Shown here piece after piece: positions 11,732 to 21,740 of a stretch of 64,000 bases of DNA. The notes below the pieces were generated by a model. That model saw only the letters and a list, made by a program, of their open reading frames with translations. It was not told where the DNA came from and made no database searches. Position 1 is the first letter of the stretch. Each line of letters begins with the position of its first letter. A program made the position numbers and the translations under genes. The stretch is from NCBI GenBank assembly GCA_037074705.1, contig CM073590.1, positions 244,172,101-244,236,100 on the forward strand, given 5' to 3'. The stretch is from Zhengitettix transpicula (taxonomy: Eukaryota > Arthropoda > Insecta > Orthoptera > Tetrigidae).

Positions 11732-12301
11732 GAGGGAGTAATGTCTACGAGGGCTATTCTCTCGCAGGCATTACCTGCGAGGGGATGTTCTCTCGCAGGC
11801 AGCACCTTGTAGGAGAGACAGGAAGGGGCTGCCTTTGGGGATGCCTTTTCCTTTCCATTTTTGAACTAAGGTTCCCAAAAGCCAAGGCCAGTTCTGAGAG
11901 GTGTATGTTCCGGGGTCACAGACCTTGGGCCATACGGTAAGAGTTGTCCACTGTTCCCATTGGAACAGACGGCCAGCTGCCTCCTAAACTGATCGAGGTA
12001 TGGAGAAGGGAATGCTGCGTCCCCACAGCAACTCCTCTCCCGCTATCGGAAGGGCGTGGGAGAAGTACCCAATGCCCGACCTACCTGACGTAGGTTTTTC
12101 TAGGGTTTACCCTGCATTACTTTTAGGCGAATGCCGGGTGGGATCCCTAAACTATAGCCCGGGGGCCCCTAGTTAACCCTTGGCTACCTTCCTCTACCCT
12201 TCCGCATCCCCCCTTTCAGATCCCTTCCTAATGCTATTAAAGGGAAGTTGCCACTATGGGGATTACCCTCATGTAGCCTGGTACCCTAAACAAAACAAAA
12301 A
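11732..12301 (+). mobile_element. R1 retroposon, full length, with TSD
   Basis: This is a complete plus-strand R1. The 5' hairpin module is duplicated: one CTCTCGCAGGC at 11760-11785 and another at 11795-11805. The copy ends GTTACCCTA followed by an A-rich tail. Flanks read GAATCTTAATCTC at 11719-11731 and GAATCGTTATCTC at 12302-12314, a 13-bp target-site duplication with two mismatches. Confidence 0.85.
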
Positions 12302-12342
12302 GAATCGTTATCTCTGTCAAAGAGATTTTAGACAGTGACAAC

Positions 12343-12429
12343 AGGTACAATTCCGGAGATGCTTCACATTAAATCAAATATCACAGCTATTAATGTACAA
12401 ACAGACACTATGGAACTTAACAATTGCTA
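12343..12429 (+). pseudogene. Penelope-like element C-terminal fragment
   Basis: The frame reads IPEMLHIKSNITAINVQ, then TDTMELNNC and a stop. The same peptide with few changes occurs at 24204-24290. It resembles the end of PLE GIY-YIG endonuclease domains, where a KEMLHI-type helix follows the domain. It lies directly upstream of the hammerhead-like tail. The family assignment is inference from this arrangement and the GIY-YIG fragment at 47850. Confidence 0.45.
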
Positions 12430-12590
12430 GAATCCCTTATTGTTACGCTAAACCTTCTGTTTTCCCGTTGTTTTTGAGTTTTGTCAACTGACGAGTGCAG
12501 TTGTGTCGCTCTAGGCTCTTCTTCGCACACCTGACGACAGGGAACAAGGATGCCAGAAACGTTGTTGTGTATCACTTTTTGTCTGAATTG
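12430..12590 (+). ncRNA. PLE 3' tail with hammerhead-like core
   Basis: The tail contains CAACTGACGAGTGCAGTTG, GTCGCTCTAGGCTCTTCTTC, then CACCTGACGACAGGGAACAA and GATGCCAGAAACGTTG. The strands CTGACGA and GAAAC flank a stem with one disrupted pair. The same order is found at 24377. Confidence 0.5.
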
Positions 12591-13421
12591 GCCATCTTCC
12601 TTATTAATAAATACGCTTTTTTATATATCAATATTTTCTGACTAATGGCCAGTTTATTTAGTTACGAATATTTATTATAAAATTAATTATAATTATTTAT
12701 TTTTTCACGGCTAATTGCTGCTCGGCAAGTTAATGGAGTTTAAAATGTCGCAGAATTGTTTTATCTGAATCTACGTGATAGAGGACCCATAATGGATAGC
12801 GGGGACGTTTTGAGGAGTGTGAAGGTCCTCCTCAGTGGATGACGGCTGACACGTTTGTGGTTTGGATGCGACAACTTGTTTATATTTGCCCTGGCAGTTG
12901 TCAGGATGACGCTAATGGCCCAGGTAACAAGTCACACAATCAGCACCTGCAGTAAAATTGCAGACGTAACATTCGTCAACGTCAATTATCTTAATCACCT
13001 CAGGATATGTTTACACGCCGTTGGATTAGCATTTGACAAACCTCGAGGTTTAAGTAATACCGTGCTTTCAGTTAGTTCCTAGTCGACAATAAGACACGCA
13101 TTAGTAGGCAATGTCACTGTAGTAAGAAAGGACGAATGTTCCATTTGAGCAGTAGAGACGTATTTGGCCGATAATTGAGTGAAAGTATTTTCCAATCGCG
13201 CCGGGAGTCGCACAAGGCACAGTCCTCGACCCCCTACGTGATGCTGGCATCCCAGTGACGTAATACAGAGGAAAGCAAAAATGAACCTACACCATCATCT
13301 TTATAAAGTAGAAAAATGTTTACAAAATCGCAGGATAAAAAATAAAATTACGGTATTTTCTTAGGTAAACTTGAAATATGGTCATATACAGACAAAATAA
13401 AGTTTAACAAAATCAAACACA
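12591..13421. other. unannotated stretch
   Basis: No gene is recognised. At 12855-12920 a short frame with a hydrophobic run (LFIFALAVV) ends in CAG|GTAACA, which could imitate a signal-peptide exon. There is no supporting partner exon. Confidence 0.35.
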
Positions 13422-13512
13422 CAACGTTTCCTCTGACTCTGCAGAACTGGTCAGTTGTTGTAAACGTTGGTACACCTGAAGAGTTCAGGAATGACAGAGG
13501 AAACGTCGCATT
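13422..13512. repeat. inverted pair of GAAACGT motifs
   Basis: The left arm, ACACAACGTTTCCTCTGA, is mirrored by TGACAGAGGAAACGTCGC on the right, about 60 bp away. Between them lies a CTGAAGAGTTCAGG segment. It has the same palindromic layout as the module at 21741-21916 but a different loop. Confidence 0.6.
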
Positions 13513-13756
13513 TTTAACATTTATACCTTCTTCTTTCTCTATGTGCCGAAAATTTTATCATTTAATTAAGTAACAGAGACGAAAATACGCATTCATGTAA
13601 TATTGACAGTTCTGCAAAGGTTCCAGCTATAAAGTAAAATTAAACAAATACTCTGGGAATTCACAAAAAGACAATAAAACTGAACTGGAAACAACACGTG
13701 ACAAAAAATACCGCGTCTGAAAATTAAAGCACGAGACCTTTAATGACTAATACGTT

Positions 13757-13878
13757 TTTTAGAGTAACAGGCTACATGAGGCTAATCCACGTGGTGGCAA
13801 CTCCCCTTTAATAGCATAGGAAGGGATTTGAAAGGGGGATGCGGAAGGGTAGAGGAAGGTAGCCAAGGGTTAACTAGG
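13757..13878 (-). mobile_element. R1 3' fragment, outermost of a cluster
   Basis: A T-run followed by AGAGTAACAGGCTACATGAG opens a 3' fragment. It stops at GGGTTAACTAGGG, where the T-run of the next R1 copy begins. The third R1 segment also begins at this GGGTTAACTAGGG point, so breaks recur at this position. Confidence 0.85.
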
Positions 13879-14408
13879 GTTTTTTTTTTTTTTGTTTTAG
13901 TGCAATAGGCTACATGAGGGTAATCCGCTTAGGGCAACTCCCCTTTAATAGCATAGGAAGGGATTTGAAAGGGGGGATGCGGAAGGGTAGAGGAAGGTAG
14001 CCAAGGGTTAACTAGGACCCCCGGGCTATTCGCATTCGGCTAAAGAAATGCAGGACAAACCCTAGAAAAACCTGCATCAGGTAGGTCGGGCATTGGGTAC
14101 TTGTCCCACGCCCTTCCGATAGCTGGAGAGGAGTTTGCTGTGGGGACGCAGCTTACCCCTCGCCATGCCTTGGCCTGTTTAGGAGGCAGCTGGCCGACTA
14201 TTCCAATAGGAATAGCGGACAACTCTTGCCGTATGCCCAAGGTCTGCGACCACGGAACATACACCTCTCAAAACAGACCGAGGTGCCTCGGCATGTGGGA
14301 ACCTTAGTTCAAAAAAAAACAGAGAGATGTGAAGGCATCCCCAAAGGTAGCCCCCGCCAGAGCTCTCTGGGAAGGTTCACCTGCGAGAAATCCTCTCGCA
14401 GGCTTACA
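13879..14408 (-). mobile_element. R1 retroposon, near full length
   Basis: This copy reads from a T-run and AGTGCAATAGGCTACATGAG to CCTGCGAGAAATCCTCTCGC, so it includes the 5' hairpin region. It is embedded between two other R1 segments on the same strand. Overlapping open frames on both strands are shared with other R1 copies and are not taken as genes. Confidence 0.85.
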
Positions 14409-14765
14409 GCGGGTTAACTAGGGCTTCCGGGCTGTAGTTTTAAGGAAACAACCCGGTAATTCACCTAAAAGTGATGCAGGGAAAACCCTACAAAAACCTA
14501 CATCAGGTAGGTCGGGCATTGGGTACTTGTCCCACGCCCTTTCCTGGATGGCGGGAGAGGGGTTTGCTGCTCCAATGGGAACACCGGACAACTCTTACGG
14601 TATGCCCCAAGGTCTGTGACCGCCCCGGAACATACACCTCCCTAAAGAGGCCGAGCTGCCACGGCTTGTGGGAACCAGAGTTTAAAAAATCCAGAGAGAG
14701 GAGAAGGCGTCCCCAAAGGTAGCCCTATCCGCCTCTCCAGAAAATTTCTGCCTGCGAGACATCTT
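14409..14765 (-). mobile_element. R1 5' part, third of the cluster
   Basis: The segment starts at GGGTTAACTAGGGCTTCCGG and runs through the GTCGGGCATTGGGTACTTG block to CTGCCTGCGAGACATC. An internal deletion removes the part between GGGGTTTGCTG and CCAATGGGAACAC. It may be the other half of the copy interrupted at 13878. Confidence 0.8.
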
Positions 14766-15190
14766 GATCTGTAAACATGACCTGTCGTTAGGTTCTTCTT
14801 TCTTCTTCCCTTCAAGTTGCCTATCAACTGCGCTGTTGTTCTCCCTCGCTGATCTGGAACTCCATCCGTGTGTCGCCCAGAAAACAAATCCTTCTTTCGG
14901 TGTGTCCGAACTAGTTTGCTTTCGTCTTCTTAGAACCTCTTCATTTTTTACGACGTCTTTCAACTTCTTCCCCCAACCCCTCCCCAATTCTACTCCATCA
15001 CAAAATTTTCAGGGTGTTACTTCTCCCTGTTTCTTATTTTCCATGATTTTGACCCTGGTCCATACAAAGTACTCAACCAGATTCTTGTCAGTGTAACCCT
15101 TTTCTTAGGCCATTGCAGTGATACGTGACCTTATTTCTTTTGTACTGTCAAAGACTTCCACGTTACTTGACCTGATCAACATTTTAGAAT
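14766..15190 (-). pseudogene. LINE tail: C-terminal reverse transcriptase fragment
   Basis: On the minus strand, with frameshifts, peptides occur in the order known for the C-terminus of many insect non-LTR retrotransposons. IRSRITAMA leads, then YFVWTRVKIMENKK (in place of the LYG-ETW segment), VKNEEVLRR, and a carboxyl part near NNSAVDRQLEGKKKEE. The same order is seen in the fragment at 54035. The copy is 5'-truncated and inactive. It directly abuts the 5' end of an R1 copy. Confidence 0.6.
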
Positions 15191-15495
15191 GTTCCTTTCC
15201 CACATATCTGATTTGTAAAATGTTTTGAGAGTAGAATAGAATTTTTTGAAAAGGATTGAGATATTGTGGTTGTGTTAGGGAAGAAACACATAATAACTCG
15301 TAGAGAAAATTGTGTATGTGTGTGTGAGGTCCTCTGTGGCGTGTGCGTGTAATGCAGCTTACATTACACATTCCGTGTGTGATGTTGGCGGGTATGACGG
15401 CGGCGTGCGTGCATGACAAAGGGACACATAACAGCACTGAGACGGGCTGGCCACGACGTGATAACGGAATTGGTTAAGTGCGCTACGGAACCACA
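15191..15495. other. unannotated stretch upstream of a possible first exon
   Basis: No gene is recognised. The minus-strand frame at 15105-15437 partly overlaps the LINE tail. A TG-rich patch lies at 15310-15350. Confidence 0.35.
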
Positions 15496-15549
15496 ATGGC
15501 GTCTGCTGTCATCAACGAGGAGTCGCAGCTGGAAAAAGAATTACTTCCT
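15496..15549 (+). CDS. possible first coding exon, unrecognised gene
   Basis: An ATG in the context CCACAATGG opens a frame MASAVINEESQLEKELLP, acidic and helix-like, followed by GTAAAAGT, a possible splice donor. A full R1 copy begins about 40 bp downstream, as expected if it had inserted into an intron. I do not recognise the protein. The phase does not match the best frame of the possible exon at 16164, so this may be chance. Confidence 0.2.
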
Positions 15550-15587
15550 GTAAAAGTGGGAAACCTCCACTCTTCCGCATCAAGAAG

Positions 15588-16141
15588 GCCTGCAAGGGCT
15601 ATTCTCTCGCAGCCAATACCTACGAGGGATGTTCTCTCGCAGGCAGTACCTTTTAGGAGAGATACGAAGGGGCTACCTTTGGGGATGCCTTTTCCTCTCC
15701 GTTTTTGAACTAAGGTTCCCACATGCCGAGGCACCTCGGCCTGTTTTGAGAGATGTATGTTCCTGGGGGTCACAGACCTTGGGGCATACGGTAAGAGTTG
15801 TTCGCTGTTCCCATTGGAACAGTCGGCCAGGTGCCTCCGAAACTGGTCGAGGTACGGAGAAGTGAATGCTGCGTCCCCACATCAAACCCCTCTCCCGCCA
15901 ACCAGGGAAGGGCGTGGGACAAGTACCCAATGCCCGACTTACCTGATGCAGGTTTTTCTAGGGTTTACCCTGCATTACTTTTAGGCGAATGCCGGGTAGG
16001 ATCCTTAAACTATAGCCCGGGGTCCTTGTTAACCCTTGGCTACCTTCCTCTACCCTTCCGTATCCCCCCTTTCAAATCCCTTCCTGTGCTATTAAAGGGG
16101 AGTTGCCACCATGTGGATTACCATCATGTACCCTGTTACCA
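15588..16141 (+). mobile_element. R1 retroposon, full length
   Basis: The copy carries a doubled 5' hairpin module (CTGCAAGGGCTATTCTCTCG, then GAGGGATGTTCTCTCGCAGG) and runs to ATGTACCCTGTTACC. The A-tail is mutated to AATACTAAAATA. Flanks show no clear target-site duplication. Confidence 0.85.
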
Positions 16142-16163
16142 ATACTAAAATATACTACTCCAG

Positions 16164-16243
16164 ACATTAGCAAAGCTGCCGCAGCATTAATAGATTCAAA
16201 ATCAGAGATAATTGTTGCGACGCTTGTTGGAGCAATAGGAAAG
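16164..16243 (+). CDS. possible internal exon, unrecognised gene
   Basis: The segment is preceded by CTACTCCAG and followed by GTAATT, so it is bounded by AG and GT. One frame is fully open and reads ISKAAAALIDSKSEIIVATL followed by VGAIGK, a composition like real protein. No polypyrimidine tract of quality is visible. The family is unknown to me, and conservation has not been tested. Confidence 0.2.
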
Positions 16244-17046
16244 GTAATTTACAAGACATGAAGATGGTGGTAGAAATCAACGTCTTTGGTTTCTCAGAGT
16301 GTCAGCACGTGAATAAATATGACTGATATATGATTCAGTGATGCTTTTATGTTTATACGCCAAAATTATAATAAGACATCTAATTTTCTAAAATAATTAA
16401 TTTTGAATATGTGGAGCTTTGTGCAATATTTCCAGAAACATCTGTACAAAAAAATATATTTATATAATTTTTTTAATATTTTCAAATCAACAAGAATCTA
16501 ATATATAAAAATATTTAACAACATTATAAAAATGACCTTATTTCATTATTTAACTGCATAATAAAGTTTCTCGATCGCCTTCCATGAATAATAAGCAGAA
16601 GTTTGTAACCTCCTTAAACCGCCTGTAAACTGTTTTACCGGGCGTTGCGCAGATTCGCCATGTTGTTTATTAAACTATCCTCAAGCGATTTGCCTTTTTT
16701 TCGGGTGATACTAAGGGTTTTATTTCTGTCTCTTTCTGTTTTCAGGCCAGAACAGGTTCGGTATCACCGTCGGTTATCGACACGGTTTAGAAACTGGGCT
16801 ATCACGAGGACAAAAAAGTTACTGTAAGGACTTGCGAGTTGTGTATAATCTTAACTCTCTGGGGGCAACTACGAACCCTACATGCAGAATTGCAATAAAG
16901 ACAACGGGGAACCGATTTACAAAGGAGCCATTAAAGGTGCCCGATAACGGGGCCTTGCGGCACTTCGCTGTATTGAAGTACGAATACATTACCTCCTGCG
17001 ATTAAGAAGAGGTCCTACGTGTAAACACTTATTTATTAGTAATGTA
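16244..17046. other. unannotated stretch
   Basis: No gene is recognised. If the LTR at 17070-18196 belongs to a once complete element, this would be its former internal region on the minus strand. No gag motif is visible in it. Confidence 0.35.
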
Positions 17047-17064
17047 GCCCCACGTTGGGTGCCA
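17047..17064 (-). promoter_or_regulatory. retrotransposon primer-binding site, tRNA-Lys type
   Basis: On the minus strand the sequence is TGGCACCCAACGTGGGGC. It differs at one position from the standard 18-nt site complementary to the 3' end of lysine tRNA (TGGCGCCCAACGTGGGGC). It sits five bases after the TACA end of the adjacent LTR, the expected spacing for a 5' LTR. Confidence 0.7.
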
Positions 17065-17069
17065 AATTA

Positions 17070-18196
17070 TGTAGAATTCATAATATCTTATAGTAAAAAT
17101 ACTCCACGTTTCAGGGGCGAAATATATGGTAAAGTCTTATACCTACTATTTTCTAAATTACATGCACTTAAATTTAATCAAAATCAATTACTATTGTTTC
17201 CACGGCTATTTGAGTTCTTACGATCAGAGCCTCCAGTAAAATATAGTAATTTACAAAAATGAAAACAGAAAACTATAGAACTTTTACAACGTTTATTATA
17301 GAAATCTAACGCCTAATTATTAAGCACAACTAAAACTAAAAAAATACCTTGGGACGCGAAAAGCGGTTCTCAAGTGACCAGCACACCTCAACGTATGCTT
17401 GTGGTTTGTTAATGCTTGGAACAAACTTCGGAGATCTGGAAATGGATTGAATCAGTCCGAATGAATCGGCTAGGCGGCGGGGAAAATGTAACTCAACTCG
17501 CTTAGTTTTAAAGAACCAATCTCACAACCTTAAATGAAACACCCTTCTCCACTTTGCCACAGCAAGCTGTATTGCCCAGTGCCACCAATGGAGGTGGGGA
17601 GCTATCACAGGTACACGGCATAACCCAGGATTACCATCTCCCGTGGCCTTTTACCAGCCTTTGGCAAGTTTATCTAAATCTCGAGTGAGATTTGTTATAC
17701 TATGTCCGCATGCAAACACAACGTCCTTCAAAAATACAAGTTGGATCCTCTACAACGCAGAAAATTGCTTAGGTTCGGAATGATTTCACACTCAGACCAA
17801 AAACAGCGACCACAAAAACCAACGACGCACCTGAACGGAATCTGTCCGACTTTAGTCTACTCGGCCCTAAAACAGACACTCGACTCAGGCAACATGTAAA
17901 TAACACTCAACTGAGACTTCCCTCGGACTAGCCTTCCCCACTACTGCCTCACACTTCACTACTGAATGTAAAGTAGTTCGCCAGCCGCTCGACTGAGTTG
18001 GCGCTCCGCTACTGAGCTGACGCTCGACTGCTCTACTGTGTTTAATTCTCAAGGCTTTTATACCTTTACCTCGGGACACATTTTGACCCAGGGTTAAATG
18101 TGCGTAATTATTTGGCGTAACGGACATACATCACTTGTATTGCGGAACTGAAGACATAAAATCTTAAATAAAATAAATTCCTTAGTAATCACTACA
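17070..18196 (-). mobile_element. 5' LTR-like block, TGTA...TACA family
   Basis: On the minus strand it starts TGTAGTGATTAC, next to a long (AT)n tract, and ends GAATTCTACA, next to the primer-binding site. Length is 1,127 bp, longer than the other copies. Interior similarity to them is weak, so it may be a related subfamily. The outer 18191-18196 end faces another TGTAGCGATTACA at about 18245 across the microsatellite. Confidence 0.5.

Positions 18197-18197
<1 letters not shown>

Positions 18198-18242
<45 letters not shown>
18198..18242. repeat. (AT)n microsatellite between opposed TGTAG ends
   Basis: An AT run of about 45 bp is flanked by TAATCACTACAG on the left and CTGTAGCGATTACA on the right, a near-perfect inverted pair. 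Confidence 0.95.
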
Positions 18243-18249
<7 letters not shown>

Positions 18250-19679
18250 CGATTACAAATGTGTAATAAATAAATAAATAGTTTCTTTAATTATTGGCGG
18301 CGTAACTTAGAGGCCAGAGCATTGTAAAGAACAGTATTGTTTGGTGGGAATGCAGAGACTATAATGGTTGCTACGAGGTATTGTCGCGAAAGCATATCTT
18401 TGGATATCAGCGAAGGAAGAGAGGAGGTGATCTTTGGAAGCGGTGAAAAATGGAGGAATAGAAAGTTGTGTTGTGGTTTTTCCTGTAAGTTACAGAGAAA
18501 AAGAATAGTGGTCTTGTAGGAGATGTAGTGTGGGGTAGTTGAGGATAATAAATTTATAACCCCAGTAAATTATGGTAAGTTTCGTTAAAAGTAATAGAAC
18601 AAGACGACCAGATCCGGCATATTGGAAGGCATCAGCACGAGCTCACTCAGATCCCGAGTGTAGGAGTGTCTTGCTCAACCCAATATAAGTAACTGTAAAG
18701 TAAATGAAAGACTTAAATAAAGAGCATTACACATGATCTGATTTAGACGAATCTGGAAGATCGCCAGGCAATTGGCAAGGAACGGCGTAGCTGAGGAATT
18801 GGAAGGCGCGGATTGCGGAGGAACAACACACCAGGGGTTGTGATCATTTTCTTTGGTCAAAACGAATAAGAAGAGTTAACCGTCTATAAGAGCTACCAGT
18901 TTCAAATGAAGACTCCGAGAGGAGTCACGCACCTGCCGAAAGCGTAACTGGCTGCGTGTTGTACGAGTCCACACTTCCCGGGAATTTGCAAACTGATCTG
19001 GGCTAAAACAAAAACTGGGTCGCCAGTTTAAATTTGGGAAGGAATCGATCAGAGCGACGAACTTCCGGTTAGGCTAAGAATAGATTTTAACGGCCGTGGC
19101 GAGGCGAGGCGAAGCGAGTTGTGGAACGAGCACGTGGGGAACAGGAAACGGACCGTACAAGAAAGAAGAAAAAAACGTAGTAGGAGCGACCGACCGGAGG
19201 AATTCCTCAACGAAGGACCTGCCTCAACGCGGAAGGACATCGGGGGGACTGGGAAAAAGAGTTACATCATTCGTAATTCGGAATCTGCCCCAGTTTCGTG
19301 ACGTCATTCTGGTGAATCCAGTTCTAGTTCCACGGGAGGGGGAAAATGGCCACTCAAGACGAGCTCATTGGCCCACGTTCCTCTAGACAAATCCTGCACA
19401 GAGAATCATTACTTGTTACTTTGCAAGAAATCGTTACATGTAACATACTACTATGCACATTCGTTGATGTTATTCACATAGGTGTCGAAACGTCGCAGTA
19501 CAAAGTTGACATCAGTGACCTATTCCAAGGAACTGCTGTATGGAGTCATCACTAGATATTATTTTCCATTGCCTGGATCGGTTTAAAATAAGGAGTTGGA
19601 ATAATAACAGCAGTTGAATTCTTAGAATGTGCAGTCAGGTAGAGAAATGAATAAGATGAGAGAAATAGGCCAACCACAG
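18243..19679. other. unannotated stretch
   Basis: No gene is recognised. The part 19085-19330 is GC-richer, with several overlapping short frames on both strands and one TGACGTCA at 19299. A GTCGAAACGTCGC motif lies near 19480. Confidence 0.35.
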
Positions 19680-19911
19680 CAAGTACCCAATGCCCGACCT
19701 ACCCGATGCAGGTTTTTCTAGGGGTTTCCCTGCATTTCTATAGGCGAATGCCAGGTAGGATCCTTAAAATATAGCCCCGGGGCCCTAGTTAACCCTTGGC
19801 TACCTTCCTCTACCCTTCCGCATCCTTCCTTTCAAATCCCTTCCTGAGCTATTAAAGGGGAATTGCCACCATGTGGATTACCCTCATGTAGCCTGTTACC
19901 TAAAAAAAAGA
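19680..19911 (+). mobile_element. R1 3' half
   Basis: The fragment starts inside the element at AAGTACCCAATGCCCGACC and runs to GTAGCCTGTTACC plus an A-run. The 5' truncation is typical of retroposons. Confidence 0.85.
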
Positions 19912-19917
19912 GCACAG

Positions 19918-20458
19918 GTGTTTGCGAGGGCTATTCTCTCGCAGGCAGTACCTTCGAGGGCTGTTCTCTTGCAGGCAGAACCTTGTAGGAGAGACGGAAG
20001 GGGCTACCTTTGGGGATGCCTCCTCCTCCCTCCCCGGTTTTTGAACTAAGGTTCCCACAAGTCGAGGCACCTCGGAATGTTTTGAGAGGTGTATGTTCCG
20101 GGGTCGCAGACCTTGAGCATACGGTAAGAGTTGTTCTCTGTTCCCATTGGAACAGTCGGCCAGCTGACTCTTAAACTGGTCGAGGTACGGAGAAGGGAAT
20201 GCTGCGTCCCCACAGCAAACTCCTCTCCCGCTATCCAGGGAAGGGCGTGGGACAAGTACCCAATGCCCGACCTACCTAATGCAGGTTTTTCTAGGGTTTT
20301 CCCTGCATTTCTTTAGGCGAATGCCAGGTAGGATCCTTAAAATATAGTCCGGGGGTGCTAGTTAACCCTTGGCTACCTTCCTCTACCCTTCCGCATGCCC
20401 CCTTTCACATCCCTTCCACGTGGATTACCCTCATGCAGCCTGTTAGTATCCTAAAAAT
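19918..20458 (+). mobile_element. R1 retroposon, full length, with doubled hairpin
   Basis: The copy begins directly after the A-tail of the preceding fragment. It has two hairpin modules (CTATTCTCTCGCAGGC and CTGTTCTCTTGCAGGC). Near the 3' end a deletion removes the segment between CATCCCTTCC and ACGTGGATTACC. Confidence 0.85.
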
Positions 20459-20538
20459 ATGACAACTTATAAATAAACAACAGTGGACGGCAGTGAACGG
20501 ACAACGACTTCACTATCAAAGCTTTGTTAAACTTCAAG

Positions 20539-20575
20539 CTGAAGAGGTCGCACAAAATTAGCGACGAAACGTAGT
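20539..20575 (+). ncRNA. hammerhead-like core motif, class b, perfect stem
   Basis: CTGAAGA is followed by one base, then GTCGC, a nine-base loop, GCGAC, GAAAC and GTA. The five-pair stem is perfect, and its sequence differs from the GTCCC/GGGCC stem at 5782, so the pairing covaries. GUA is an allowed cleavage-type triplet, but stem III would have no loop. Confidence 0.45.
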
Positions 20576-21740
20576 TAAATTTTCCGTAAATAAATATATT
20601 TTTTGCTTGACTCCAATTTTTGACTGTTGTTTATTTATAAGCTACAAATGTATCGCCTTGGTTTTGGCCTCTTTAGTAATTTTTTTCGAACAAATATTCA
20701 GTGATTGCAGAGTAGGGGTTAAACAGAAGTTGTTACACCTGAAGAAACTTACTTGGTTGAGTTGAATGTAGGAAACTGTCTAAATGAGCTTGGTTCGATC
20801 GACCTTTAGAGTCGCTTCAGAGTTATTGGTCACTTGTCTGGCTTCGGAGTTAAGCCGCTAAAGTGAGTCAGTCACGTCGATAACGCGGAAATATAATAAT
20901 AATAAGAAGAACAAGACAGAATAATATATTTAAAGACGAATATAACGTTTCTTCCTTACATTAGGACGTCTTCAGGTATTAATTACGGGATGTCTCTGGC
21001 CTGAAAGTCAACGAATACTCTTGTAAATGTAAGGACTGAACGTTATAATAATATAATATTTTGTACTTTATTTATTAAATATTTTATTCAAGCACGTTTG
21101 GCCATTTACATGATAATTCCAATGGCACCACGTCCAGTGTAGTGACGTCACGGGCACTTGAACCACTTCCTTACCCGGACAATGGAGTGATTCTAGTAAT
21201 ATAGAAGGAGGCGCCGTTGACCGTGACAGGATTTTCACATACACAACCTCGCAGTGTCCCGCGGCTAATTTAGTGACATCAGCCCAGGGTGAAACCCGAG
21301 GATGGTTGAGGTGCGAGTGCTGGTGGTCTCCTCAATGGCCAGGAAGTGACAAGAGCATCCGGAAAAGCAGCAGTCTCTCTCTTCCGTGGTTAGGGTTTCG
21401 ACCCTTCACACATTTCCGCGTTGACGGTGGCGGCGCTGATGCCTCACGCGAACCAAGTACAACACACTTCGATTGTTCGGCAACGCTGCTTGTCTCGCAC
21501 GTTTTTGTTTTAAGCGTTCTGTTTGGCCGGATTTTGAGAACACAACCGACTTCTAATTTTAATCGTACTATAATTTACTATTACTGGTTTTTTAAAAAAA
21601 CAAAGTAAATAAATCATTACTTAACCTGAATTCGAATCGATCCAAAATTCTTGACTGGTTTTCTTATAATGAAAATAATTTACGTCTGATAGAAAGTAAT
21701 GAATAAGGAAGGTAGCCAAATACAGACACAAATAAATAAT
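20576..21740. other. unannotated stretch with one class b motif
   Basis: No gene is recognised. The minus strand at 20943-20977 reads CTGAAGACGTCCT, AATGTA, AGGAA, GAAACGTT, a further class b motif with a TCCT/AGGA stem. The 111-codon frame at 21273-21608 has no recognisable domain. TGACGTCA occurs at 21143. Confidence 0.4.
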
